NCBI GenBank assembly: GCA_019359125.1
Contig: JAHHHY010000017.1
Coordinates: 1 to 64,000 of the forward strand
Reading direction: 5' to 3'
Length of the DNA: 64,000 bases
Source: Pleurocapsa minor GSE-CHR-MK 17-07R
GTDB taxonomy: Bacteria; Chloroflexota; Anaerolineae; Aggregatilineales; Phototrophicaceae
In this document: positions 35,263-43,200 of the stretch, one piece after another
Numbering within the stretch: the stretch's first letter is position 1
Layout of the letters: each line of letters opens with the position of its first letter
Program-made: the position numbers and the translations under genes
The notes under the pieces: generated by a model
Databases searched by the model: none
Told to the model about the DNA's origin: nothing
The model's input: the letters and a program-made list of their open reading frames with translations, nothing else

Positions 35263-36381
35263 TCAGTTGATGCGGCTCAGGCTGCACGAATACCCGGCAA
35301 TTTCAATCACATTGCCCGCATTGGTGATCTGGCGGTTCACAATCAGGCTGACGTTCCCGCCCGCGGTGATGGTCACGGCTGTCTGGCCGTTGCTGGAGAT
35401 GCCGTTGAAGGCAAACAGCGGATAGACGGGCGTGCCGGAGCAGGTCATGCGGTAGGTGGCATTGGCGCCCAGCGGGACGTTGTGCGTGAAGAACTGTTCG
35501 CCGGGCGCGAAGTTATGGCTGAAGGTGCCGGTGCCACCGCCGCCACCGATCACCTGCGAGCCTTCCACCTGCGGCACGGCCGCGCAGTCGCCCTGCGCCG
35601 TGACCAGGTCAGACAGCACCCAGAAGCGATCCAGCTCGGTGGTGACGCCGGCGGGCTGCACGCGGAACCACAGCTCGCCCTGCTCGTTGACGAGCTGTCC
35701 GGTCACCGGCACCTGAATGTTCACGGGCAGGTTTGTGCGCTGGTTGCGGTTGCGGCTGGGGCCGACATGGATGCCGACCTGGCCAGTGGTGAAGACGGTG
35801 CACGCCTGGCCGGTCACGACAGGCGTTTCGGCAGTGGGCTGACTCACGACTTCAGGGGCGGGCGTGGGGGCAGCCGCGCCAAAATCGCCCACGATGACAT
35901 CGCCGCCGGTCACGGTCGCCGCCAGCGACGCGCCGCTCAGGTCGGCAAATAGCACACGCGTGGCCTGGAATGCCGTCGCGCCCACGTCCAGTCCGGTCAG
36001 GTCGAGCACGAAGAGCAGGTCGTCCGTGGGGGTGACGCCAGAGCGCAGCGCCACCGCCGCATAGGCGACGATGCCCGCCTCCGGATTGGTGGACTGCTCG
36101 AAAATGGCCAGCTCGGTGGGCATGGCCGGGCCGAGCGCGCCGCCCACGCGGTACTGGTCGATGCGCACAAAGCGCGGGTCATATTCCAGCGTGAGCGCGG
36201 CCGCGCCGCATCCGCCGGGGCAGGCGACGCGCACTTCCAGCGGGGCGGTCTGGCCCGGCTGAAGCGCGAGCGAGCTGATCGTCACGGTGACGGGATCCTG
36301 CGCCGCGACGGGCGCAATCGCCAGAAACATGAGGAGCATTAACAGGGCGAAACTGGCACAAAGGGACGCAAAACGTTTCAT
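35263..36381 (-). CDS. Secreted protein with cohesin-like and SH3-like domains
   Basis: A 372-residue exported protein. The signal peptide runs to about residue 27 (LMLLMFLAIAPVAAQ). Residues about 30-165 resemble a cohesin domain: VTISSLALQPGQTAPLEVRV, then LTLEYDPRFVRIDQY, then a later 'GIVAYAAVALRSG' and 'LLFVLDLTG'. A Pro/Thr-containing linker follows, then an SH3-like segment (QVGIHVGPSRNRNQRTNL, ending GELWFRVQP), a Gly-rich linker and a C-terminal beta domain. The gene is divergent from a dockerin gene at 36488, which supports the cohesin reading. It may act as a cell-surface docking protein. No sortase or S-layer anchor was recognised. Confidence 0.75.
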   Translation of the reverse strand: MKRFASLCASFALLMLLMFLAIAPVAAQDPVTVTISSLALQPGQTAPLEVRVACPGGCGAAALTLEYDPRFVRIDQYRVGGALGPAMPTELAIFEQSTNPEAGIVAYAAVALRSGVTPTDDLLFVLDLTGLDVGATAFQATRVLFADLSGASLAATVTGGDVIVGDFGAAAPTPAPEVVSQPTAETPVVTGQACTVFTTGQVGIHVGPSRNRNQRTNLPVNIQVPVTGQLVNEQGELWFRVQPAGVTTELDRFWVLSDLVTAQGDCAAVPQVEGSQVIGGGGGTGTFSHNFAPGEQFFTHNVPLGANATYRMTCSGTPVYPLFAFNGISSNGQTAVTITAGGNVSLIVNRQITNAGNVIEIAGYSCSLSRIN

Positions 36382-36487
36382 AGGGTATCCGGCAGTGGCA
36401 CAAAACTCAGAATATCCTATGATTATAGAGTGAATTGATTATTTTTGCGGCAAGTGCGCCGTTGAACCGATAAAGAGCGACCCTATC

Positions 36488-37303
36488 TTGCGTCCAACAC
36501 CCGCCGCCAGACTGACCCTGTCCCTGCTGCTGCTGACCTGCCTGCTCGCCGGGCTGGCCGCCGCTGTCTTTCCGGCCCCGGTAGAAGCCTATCAGGCGCC
36601 GACAGCCACCCTGCGCGGACGCAGCACCAGCACGCCCAGCCCCACCCGCCCGCCAGCGACGGCCACGCGCACGCCCGGTCCCACCGCCACCATCCGCTCA
36701 CGCGCCGGCGATGCCACCAAGACGCCATCGCCCACGATGTCGCCCACGTTTAGCAGCACGCCATCGCCCAGCGCGACGGTTGCCCAGCCGCAGGCGTCGG
36801 CCACGAATACAGTCGCGCCCACGGCGACGCTGGCGGGTTCGCAGCCGGTCGCCAGCAGCACGCCCGCGCCCGTCGTCGCGACTGCCACCGGCGCGCCGCC
36901 GACTGAAACACCCGTCCCGGCCAGCGCGACGGCCTCGCCCACCAGCACCCGTGAACCGAGCAGCACGCCCACCACGCGCCCGCCCACCGCCACCCTGCGC
37001 ACGTCCGGCGGGGCATCGCCTGCGCCGACATCCGCCGCGGGCGTCACGCCGACCAGCACGCCCAGCCCAGAGCCATCGCCAACCACGCCAGTCGACGCCG
37101 CCTGCGCCGCCGATACCAATGGCAATGGCGTGATCGATGTGCTGGATATCCGCAGCGTGATCGCCCGCCGTGGCGAACGCGTCGGCAGCCTGAATTATCT
37201 GGCTGGGTTGGATGGCAATCAGGACGGGCTGATCGATGAGCTGGATGTGCGCGCCATCATTGCGCGCTATACCCAGGCCTGCGCCCCGGCCACCAGCGAA
37301 TAA
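36488..37303 (+). CDS. Secreted protein with Pro/Ser/Thr linker and C-terminal dockerin
   Basis: A 271-residue exported protein starting at TTG (no in-frame ATG before the signal peptide). After the signal sequence (LTLSLLLLTCLLAGLAAA) comes about 170 residues of low-complexity Pro, Thr, Ser and Ala with repeated TPSP- and TATP-like units, likely extended and glycosylated. The C-terminal 65 residues form a type I dockerin: DTNGNGVIDVLDIRSVIARR and DGNQDGLIDELDVRAIIARY, two Ca-binding F-hand repeats. There is no enzyme domain, so the protein is a tether or plug. The adjacent divergent gene encodes a cohesin-like partner. Confidence 0.85.
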   Translation: MRPTPAARLTLSLLLLTCLLAGLAAAVFPAPVEAYQAPTATLRGRSTSTPSPTRPPATATRTPGPTATIRSRAGDATKTPSPTMSPTFSSTPSPSATVAQPQASATNTVAPTATLAGSQPVASSTPAPVVATATGAPPTETPVPASATASPTSTREPSSTPTTRPPTATLRTSGGASPAPTSAAGVTPTSTPSPEPSPTTPVDAACAADTNGNGVIDVLDIRSVIARRGERVGSLNYLAGLDGNQDGLIDELDVRAIIARYTQACAPATSE

Positions 37304-37328
37304 CGGACGATTGGGTTCATTCAAACAG

Positions 37329-37365
37329 GCCGCGCACCGGAAATCCGGGGGCGCGGCTTTGTTTT
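37329..37365 (+). terminator. Rho-independent terminator after the dockerin gene
   Basis: GCCGCGC at 37329-37335 pairs with GCGCGGC at 37351-37357, with an inner CCGG stem, followed by TTTGTTTT. It ends the dockerin transcript. A near copy follows the phosphoesterase gene at 39399. Confidence 0.9.
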
Positions 37366-37528
37366 ACCCTGAAGACCGTACTTTACCTCGCTTTAGCCAA
37401 CTCTTAACGGCATCACATACAACCTCTTAAAACGGTCTGGATAACGTCCCCGGCGAGAACTGGCCGCTGGTGTTCTGCACCGTGCGCCGCTCATTCCGTA
37501 TCGTTAAGCTGTACAGGAGACCCGATTA

Positions 37529-39373
37529 ATGTCCATACGTATCCGTCGTCTTTCCCTTGTCCTGGGGCTGAGCCTCGCGCTCGTCAGCGCCATCCCCGCC
37601 AGTGCGCAGGAGCAGGCCGAAGAAGCGCCTGCGCCCGTCCTGCTTACGGACCCCTTCCTGCAAATGCCGACCGAAGATGCCGTATCGGTGGTGTGGTTTA
37701 CCGAGTTTGAAGGCAGCGGCCACACCCTGACCTGGGGTGAGAATCTCGACCAGACCGCAGTAGCAACGACCATGCAGATGAGCCGCCTGGCAGAAGACCG
37801 CAATTCGTTTGTGGGCGAACAGACGCAGGCCGGCCAGGTCTATGGTGGCTATACGCCGCGCCCGGTGTGGCGCCACGAGGCCATCGCCACCGGCCTTGAG
37901 GCAGATGTGCGCGTGCCCTATTTCGTCACCAGCGTGGACGAGAACGGCGCCGAGGTCGTCAGCGAGACCTTCACGCTCCAGCCGCTGCCCAGCCCCGGCC
38001 AGCCGCTCCAGATTCTGCTCACCAGCGACAATCAGCTCATGCCGATGACGCCTGCCAATATGCAGCGCGTGATCGATTTCATGGGCGAAGGCGAAATTGA
38101 CGCGGTCTTCATGGCGGGCGACCTGCAAAACATCCCCGACCGCGCCTCGGAATGGTTTGATGACAATCGTGGCCGCGCCTTCTTCCCTGCCTTGCAGGGC
38201 AACTCGGCCACCGCGCTGGAACGCACCTTCGCGACTGACGAGCTGACCTTCACCAGCACGACCACCTACACGGGCGGGCCGGTCATCCAGCATGCGCCGC
38301 TGTTCCCCGCCGTGGGCAACCACGAGGTGATGGGCCGTTTCTTCACCGGCCAGGGGATCGGCGAACAGTATAATGATCCGCAGCCGCGAGCCGTGGCCGA
38401 GGCCCGCTACGAGACCGTTGCCGAGATCATCAACCCGGAAAACGACCCCGCTATCCGCGAACAGTGGATCATCAACAACTCGTGGAACACCATCACCTAC
38501 GAGGAAATCTTCACCCTGCCCGATGAGGGCCCGGGCCGCGAGACCTATTACGCCATGGAATACGGCGACGTATACCTGATTTCGCTGTTCAGCACGCGCA
38601 TCTGGCGCACGCCGGACCTGTCGTCACGCGGCAAATACACCGAGGCCGGCCGCGACCTGAACAACCCGCACAACTGGGGCTACGGCGACTTCATTTTCGA
38701 AGACATCAGTGAGGGCAGCGAACAGTATAACTGGCTGGTGGAGCAGCTCAACAGCGAAGCCTTCCAGAATGCGCGCATCAAGGTGGTGCTGCTGCACCAG
38801 GGCGCGCATGGCCTGGGCGACAATGCCAACCCGGTGATGGCGCACCCGCAGCAGATTATCGACCGCGACGAGACCGGCGCGATTACCGCCGTGCGGTATG
38901 AGTATCCGATCGAAGAAGATATCGTCTGGCGCGATGTGATGCCGCTGCTGGAGGACGCCGGTGTCCACCTGATGCACCAGGGGCATTCGCACCTGTGGTA
39001 CCGCTTTGAAACCGAAGGCGGCATCGACATCCTCGAAACCTCGAACGTGGGCAATACCTATGGCTGCTATCTGCCCGGCTACCGCGAGCGCGGCAACGCC
39101 ACCACGCCTGCGTCTGACCCGCGCTTCAATGCCGACAACTATGTTGTGGCGGGCGACCCGCACGGCCTGGAGCCGATCCTGCCCAGCATCGAGGCGCCGC
39201 TGAGCTATGAAAATGGCGACCCGCTGCCGTGCATCGACAGCAACAACCTGACGGTATTCAGCATCATGGAGACGGAAACCGGCACGGTTCGCAGCTACTA
39301 CTTCGATACCCGTGACCCGCAGAGCGAAATCGTGCTGTTCGACGAGTTCAATCTGCTGGACGACGCGGAATAG
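37529..39373 (+). CDS. Secreted metallophosphoesterase (purple-acid-phosphatase-like)
   Basis: A 614-residue exported protein, signal peptide to about residue 26 (SLALVSAIPASAQ). Residues about 40-130 look like the fibronectin-III-type N-domain of purple acid phosphatases (PFLQMPTEDAVSVVWFTE). The catalytic domain shows MAGDLQN, then VGNHEVMGRF, then VVLLHQGAHG and MHQGHSHLWY, matching the GD, GNH(E/D) and GHxH motifs. The usual first DxH motif appears as TSDNQL, with Asn and Gln where His would be expected, so the metal site may differ. It is flanked by terminators on both sides, so it is monocistronic. Confidence 0.85.
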   Translation: MSIRIRRLSLVLGLSLALVSAIPASAQEQAEEAPAPVLLTDPFLQMPTEDAVSVVWFTEFEGSGHTLTWGENLDQTAVATTMQMSRLAEDRNSFVGEQTQAGQVYGGYTPRPVWRHEAIATGLEADVRVPYFVTSVDENGAEVVSETFTLQPLPSPGQPLQILLTSDNQLMPMTPANMQRVIDFMGEGEIDAVFMAGDLQNIPDRASEWFDDNRGRAFFPALQGNSATALERTFATDELTFTSTTTYTGGPVIQHAPLFPAVGNHEVMGRFFTGQGIGEQYNDPQPRAVAEARYETVAEIINPENDPAIREQWIINNSWNTITYEEIFTLPDEGPGRETYYAMEYGDVYLISLFSTRIWRTPDLSSRGKYTEAGRDLNNPHNWGYGDFIFEDISEGSEQYNWLVEQLNSEAFQNARIKVVLLHQGAHGLGDNANPVMAHPQQIIDRDETGAITAVRYEYPIEEDIVWRDVMPLLEDAGVHLMHQGHSHLWYRFETEGGIDILETSNVGNTYGCYLPGYRERGNATTPASDPRFNADNYVVAGDPHGLEPILPSIEAPLSYENGDPLPCIDSNNLTVFSIMETETGTVRSYYFDTRDPQSEIVLFDEFNLLDDAE

Positions 39374-39398
39374 GCTATATCCGTAAGGAATAAATCAG

Positions 39399-39436
39399 GC
39401 CGCGCTTCCGGAGTACGGGGGCGCGGCTTTGTATTT
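39399..39436 (+). terminator. Rho-independent terminator after the phosphoesterase gene
   Basis: GCCGCGC at 39399-39405 pairs with GCGCGGC at 39421-39427 and is followed by TTTGTATTT. It closely resembles the terminator at 37329. Confidence 0.9.
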
Positions 39437-39517
39437 ACCAGGGACTCATTTTCCCCCACGCTGCAAACATCTTTCGTCGCAGCTATGCTCTGAAACAAAC
39501 AGCGCGCCTGTCCTCAT

Positions 39518-39658
39518 TTCGACGCCGCTGGCGTGGATGTCGAGCTGTGGGAGATTCCGTGCGACAGCCATGCCACCGGCATCCTGTACACACCGGATGA
39601 ATACCGCGAGCACCTGCGGGCTTTCTTTGCCCAGCTTCCCGGCAGCCCGGAGGCCTGA
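39518..39658 (+). pseudogene. 3'-end relic of an alpha/beta hydrolase gene
   Basis: Read from 39518, the DNA encodes FDAAGVDVELWEIPCDSHAT followed by GILYTPDEYREHLRAFFAQL and a stop at 39656-39658. This looks like the last 46 residues of an alpha/beta hydrolase, with the catalytic His in CDSHAT. Upstream there is no body of the gene: the sequence is joined to AACAAACAGCGCGCC, which matches the left arm of the hairpin at 45222. A proper terminator follows at 39692. The gene was evidently lost by a deletion that kept its tail. Confidence 0.7.
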
Positions 39659-39691
39659 TTAGTCAGCAGACCGGGTGTTACGAAAAGGCAG

Positions 39692-39722
39692 GCGCTTCAA
39701 ACATACATCTGAGGCGCTTTTT
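39692..39722 (+). terminator. Terminator of the lost hydrolase gene
   Basis: GCGCTTCA (39692-39699) pairs with TGAGGCGC (39710-39717) through 8 bp with one G-T pair, followed by TTTTT. It lies 34 bases after the relic's stop codon. The rest of the gap up to 39829 is AT-rich and probably holds the promoter of the next cassette. Confidence 0.75.
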
Positions 39723-39829
39723 CATGCAGCGTGTATAGACAGAAAATCGTCACAGAATTCATGCATCGGACATAGAACAAATATCTTATACTTCACACAG
39801 AACTTAATGTTCAGGGCAGAGGGTATTTA

Positions 39830-40264
39830 ATGGCTATAACCGTACAGGTCTCAGCCAAAACGGTCGGTGCGCGCCGGCCTGTGTTTTCGGGCTGGCGGGT
39901 GCCCATTCCTCCCGGCAGCGATGGCGGCAGCATGACGCTGCGCGACCTGATTACGGCCATCGTGCATCACGAAGTCGAAGCGTTCAATTCGCGGCAGCAG
40001 GAGCGCAGGCTGGCGCGGCTGATGACCGCTGGAGAAATCGCAGCCGAAGCAGAGCGCGGCAAAGTCATCCCCGGTGAGCGTAAGGCAGGTGAGCCAGCGG
40101 GGGCGGAGGATGCCGCATCGACCGCCCTGCTGGCCTTTGAGGACGGCATCTACATCGTGTTTATAGACGATGCCCAGCAGACCGACCTGGAACAGACCGT
40201 TTTCGTCGGCGAGGACACCCACATCATGTTCATTCGGCTGGTAGCGCTTTCAGGAGGCTGGTGA
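39830..40264 (+). CDS. Small protein of the DUF5724/DUF4132 cassette, possible beta-grasp fold
   Basis: A 144-residue cytoplasmic protein of no family I can name. The order of predicted elements is strand (ITVQVSAKT), strand (SGWRVPIPPG), helix (TLRDLITAIVHHEVEAF), a variable charged insert (about residues 60-95), then strands GIYIVFIDD and THIMFIRLVALSGGW. This order, and the ending 'GEDTHIMFIRLVALSGG', recall MoaD/ThiS-like ubiquitin-fold proteins with a terminal Gly-Gly, here followed by one Trp. Caution: the codons for Ser-Gly-Gly also form the AGGAGG ribosome site of the next gene. The gene is coupled to it by a 1-bp overlap. Ribosome site GAGGG. Confidence 0.7.
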   Translation: MAITVQVSAKTVGARRPVFSGWRVPIPPGSDGGSMTLRDLITAIVHHEVEAFNSRQQERRLARLMTAGEIAAEAERGKVIPGERKAGEPAGAEDAASTALLAFEDGIYIVFIDDAQQTDLEQTVFVGEDTHIMFIRLVALSGGW

Positions 40265-43200
40265 TGCTGACGCCAGAGCAGGCACGTGCATATTTGAAAT
40301 CGCGCGTGAAAGGTGACTTTCGAGAGCGCGCCGCCGAGCGCATCCGCACCCTGCCGGGTGAGCCCCTGCCGAATAGTGATGGCCAACCAGGATTTTCGCT
40401 GCGCCAGATCGCCTTTCTGCTGCTGGGATATACAGCCGGGGGTGTCCACCTCAATAACATCAGTGACTACGCCGAAAGAAGAGAGGTCGAAAGTCAGGTG
40501 CCTGCCGCCTATCAGGCCATAATGCAGCTTGATACTGCGGAACGCCGGAAAATCTTCGACACGGTCTATCAACACTATGCACCCTATGTTGAGCGCCTGT
40601 GGCACGACATCGGCACACGACCGTATCAACAGGGTCTGTGGCACAGGGCATTTCGCGCTTCTGGGCGTGATGATTTGTTTCTGCAAATGCGCACCGGGGA
40701 ACTGAGCAGCCTTACGAAGCCGCTGCTCGAATATGACGAGAACATCTTCTGGTTGGCAGAATATGCAGGCTATTTTCAGAGCCATGGCTCAAGCCTGAGT
40801 AATTTATTCGCGGCGGCGATAAACCTTGGTGGAGAGACCGGCGCTGCACTGAGAGATTTACTCATCGCGTCGGCACGCGGCGAACACGAGACAGGCATCA
40901 TGGGGCAGCACGTCATCCGCGCTCTGCTGCTGGCCAATGACCCCGTGGGCTGGGAATTCATCGAAAAGATGCTGCTTTCCGCCCAGCGTGCCGAGGGGCT
41001 GCGCCAGTCGATCCTGGAATGTATCGACGTAGCGCATCCAACGGCTTTCCGGCGCATGCTGCAGATGATCCTCGATCACGACCTGATTCGCTTTCCGGCG
41101 GTTGTGCGCGCAGCGAATATCTGGTTTGGTTTTGCCTATGACTCGTCGGAGGCGCGGGTCACCCGGCAGGTTCTGCAAACAGCCCTGACCCTGATCGATG
41201 ATGTAGCAACACGCCGCGACATACTGGCGTCGGGTACAGGAGAGCAGGTCTATCTGGCTCTGTGGACGGCTGGCACTGAGGATGCGCCCGCGGCTGTAAC
41301 ACTGGCTGAGGCGTTCCTTAAGGACAGCGATGTCGGCCGACGTTTTGCAGCGGTATATTTTCTTGACGCTGTCGATCTGCCTGATGCCAATTCCGCGCTC
41401 ATCCGCGCAATGGACGACCCCGATGGGCGCATCGCGATGATCGCTGCCACCCGGCTGAACTGGTCGAAACCTTACCTGTTTCCAGAGACACAGGCATTCG
41501 AAGCGTTCGAAGCGGCCCGCCGCCTGCTGAAGCGTCTGCCAAAAGAAGGCTACATGTATGCGCCGATTGTGTGGGACTGGCTGTCGGTGCGTGTGCAGCG
41601 CGAAATGGTGGCAGGCGTTCTATTCGCATCTCTGGGCAATCGTTCGCCCAAAGAACTGATCCCCCTGTCTCCTTTGCTGGTTTATCGAGACGGCCTGGCG
41701 CACCACCTGATCCGCGACACCTCTGGCGACCCTGAAATACGTACTGCGCTGCTGGGCATGGTCGGTGACCGCGACGCCCGCGTACGCGAAATCGTCGGCA
41801 ATCATATCAGGAAGCAGGGCATCAGGCCCGACGAAGCACCATTCCTCGAATCGCTGCTCACGCGCACTGCCTCCGGCCTGCGGCGGCAGGTGATCGCGCT
41901 GCTGCAACAGCAGCCCCCTACCGATGCTCTTGCCAGCGCCGACCGGCTGATTGGCGCGCGCAAGCCAATGCAGCGCGCTGCCGGGCTGGAGCTGCTAGCC
42001 GGGCTGCGCACCAGCGATGGAATGGCAACGGCTGTGCAGTCGCGGGTGGAGGCGTATCGCACGACCAATAACAGCCGCACAGAGATTGAAAATCAGCTTC
42101 TGGAGACCATCGTCGGGCGCGAGGATGATGCCTGGACGCGGTCGAACGGGTTTGGGCTGTTCAACCCGGCCAACCGCACGCAACCGGTACGGCCGACAGC
42201 CCGTCTCGTCACCGAGCGCACGCCTGCATCCAGACATTTGCTCAAGTCCCTGGATGCGCTGATTCACGAGCATCGGCATGTTCAGATCAACGTGCCGCAA
42301 GGAAGCACGACCGATATCGTGCTGCTGGGCAACAGCCGCGACAAGTTCCCCTCACCCGCGTATGGCAGTCCTATTTCGAATCAGATCGACAGGCTGCCGC
42401 TAGCAGAGACATGGCAGCACTGGCTGGAGACGCGCCCACAAGAGATGCGCGACCCAGACGAGCTTGAACTGGTACGTGCGTGGCTGGAATCGACCCTGGG
42501 AAGTCACCCTGAGTACAGAATCGTCAGTCAGGCGCGGCAGACGCCGCAGGCAGAATTTGCCGATGATCTCTACTATCCCAGGATCTGCGAGACTGTGCTG
42601 CTCTGGCTCGTCGGTCTGCAATCTCATGAAGCCACGTTTGACTTCCTGCTGAATGTGCTGGAAACACAGCTGGCTGCAGTCAGTGACCACGACATATACA
42701 GGGAAACTATCGCGAAAACGAAGGGAACACGGCGAAACGAAGGAATACAACTTGCATCTTATACGCTCATGGCAATTCAAAAGCTTCGGTCAAGCTATGG
42801 GCGCGATTGGACAGACGAACAAAAACTGCGCCTGTGGCACATAGATAGGTGGATCGACGAGCCCGTCGAAGGTGTTGAAAGATCGGTTCCCTCACTGGAT
42901 ACACTCGTGGCTGCGCGGGAACTTGGCGCTGCAAACGATGATGACATTTACGACAATCTGCTTCAACCTCCCAGGTATGGTGCTGAGGGATGGTTCAGTA
43001 GATATGGTGGCGATTCCTCTTTATATCGCCTTACGACCCGCCGTAAATCACCACTCATCGAGCAGTATCCACCGCTGGATGACATTGTGAACAGGGTGGT
43101 GGAACGCATCCTCACCATTGAATTGAAACGCGGGGAAATGCCCACCGAGGCGACGCACCTTATCCCGCAAATCGCCTGCATCCCCGGAATCCCCTGGTTC

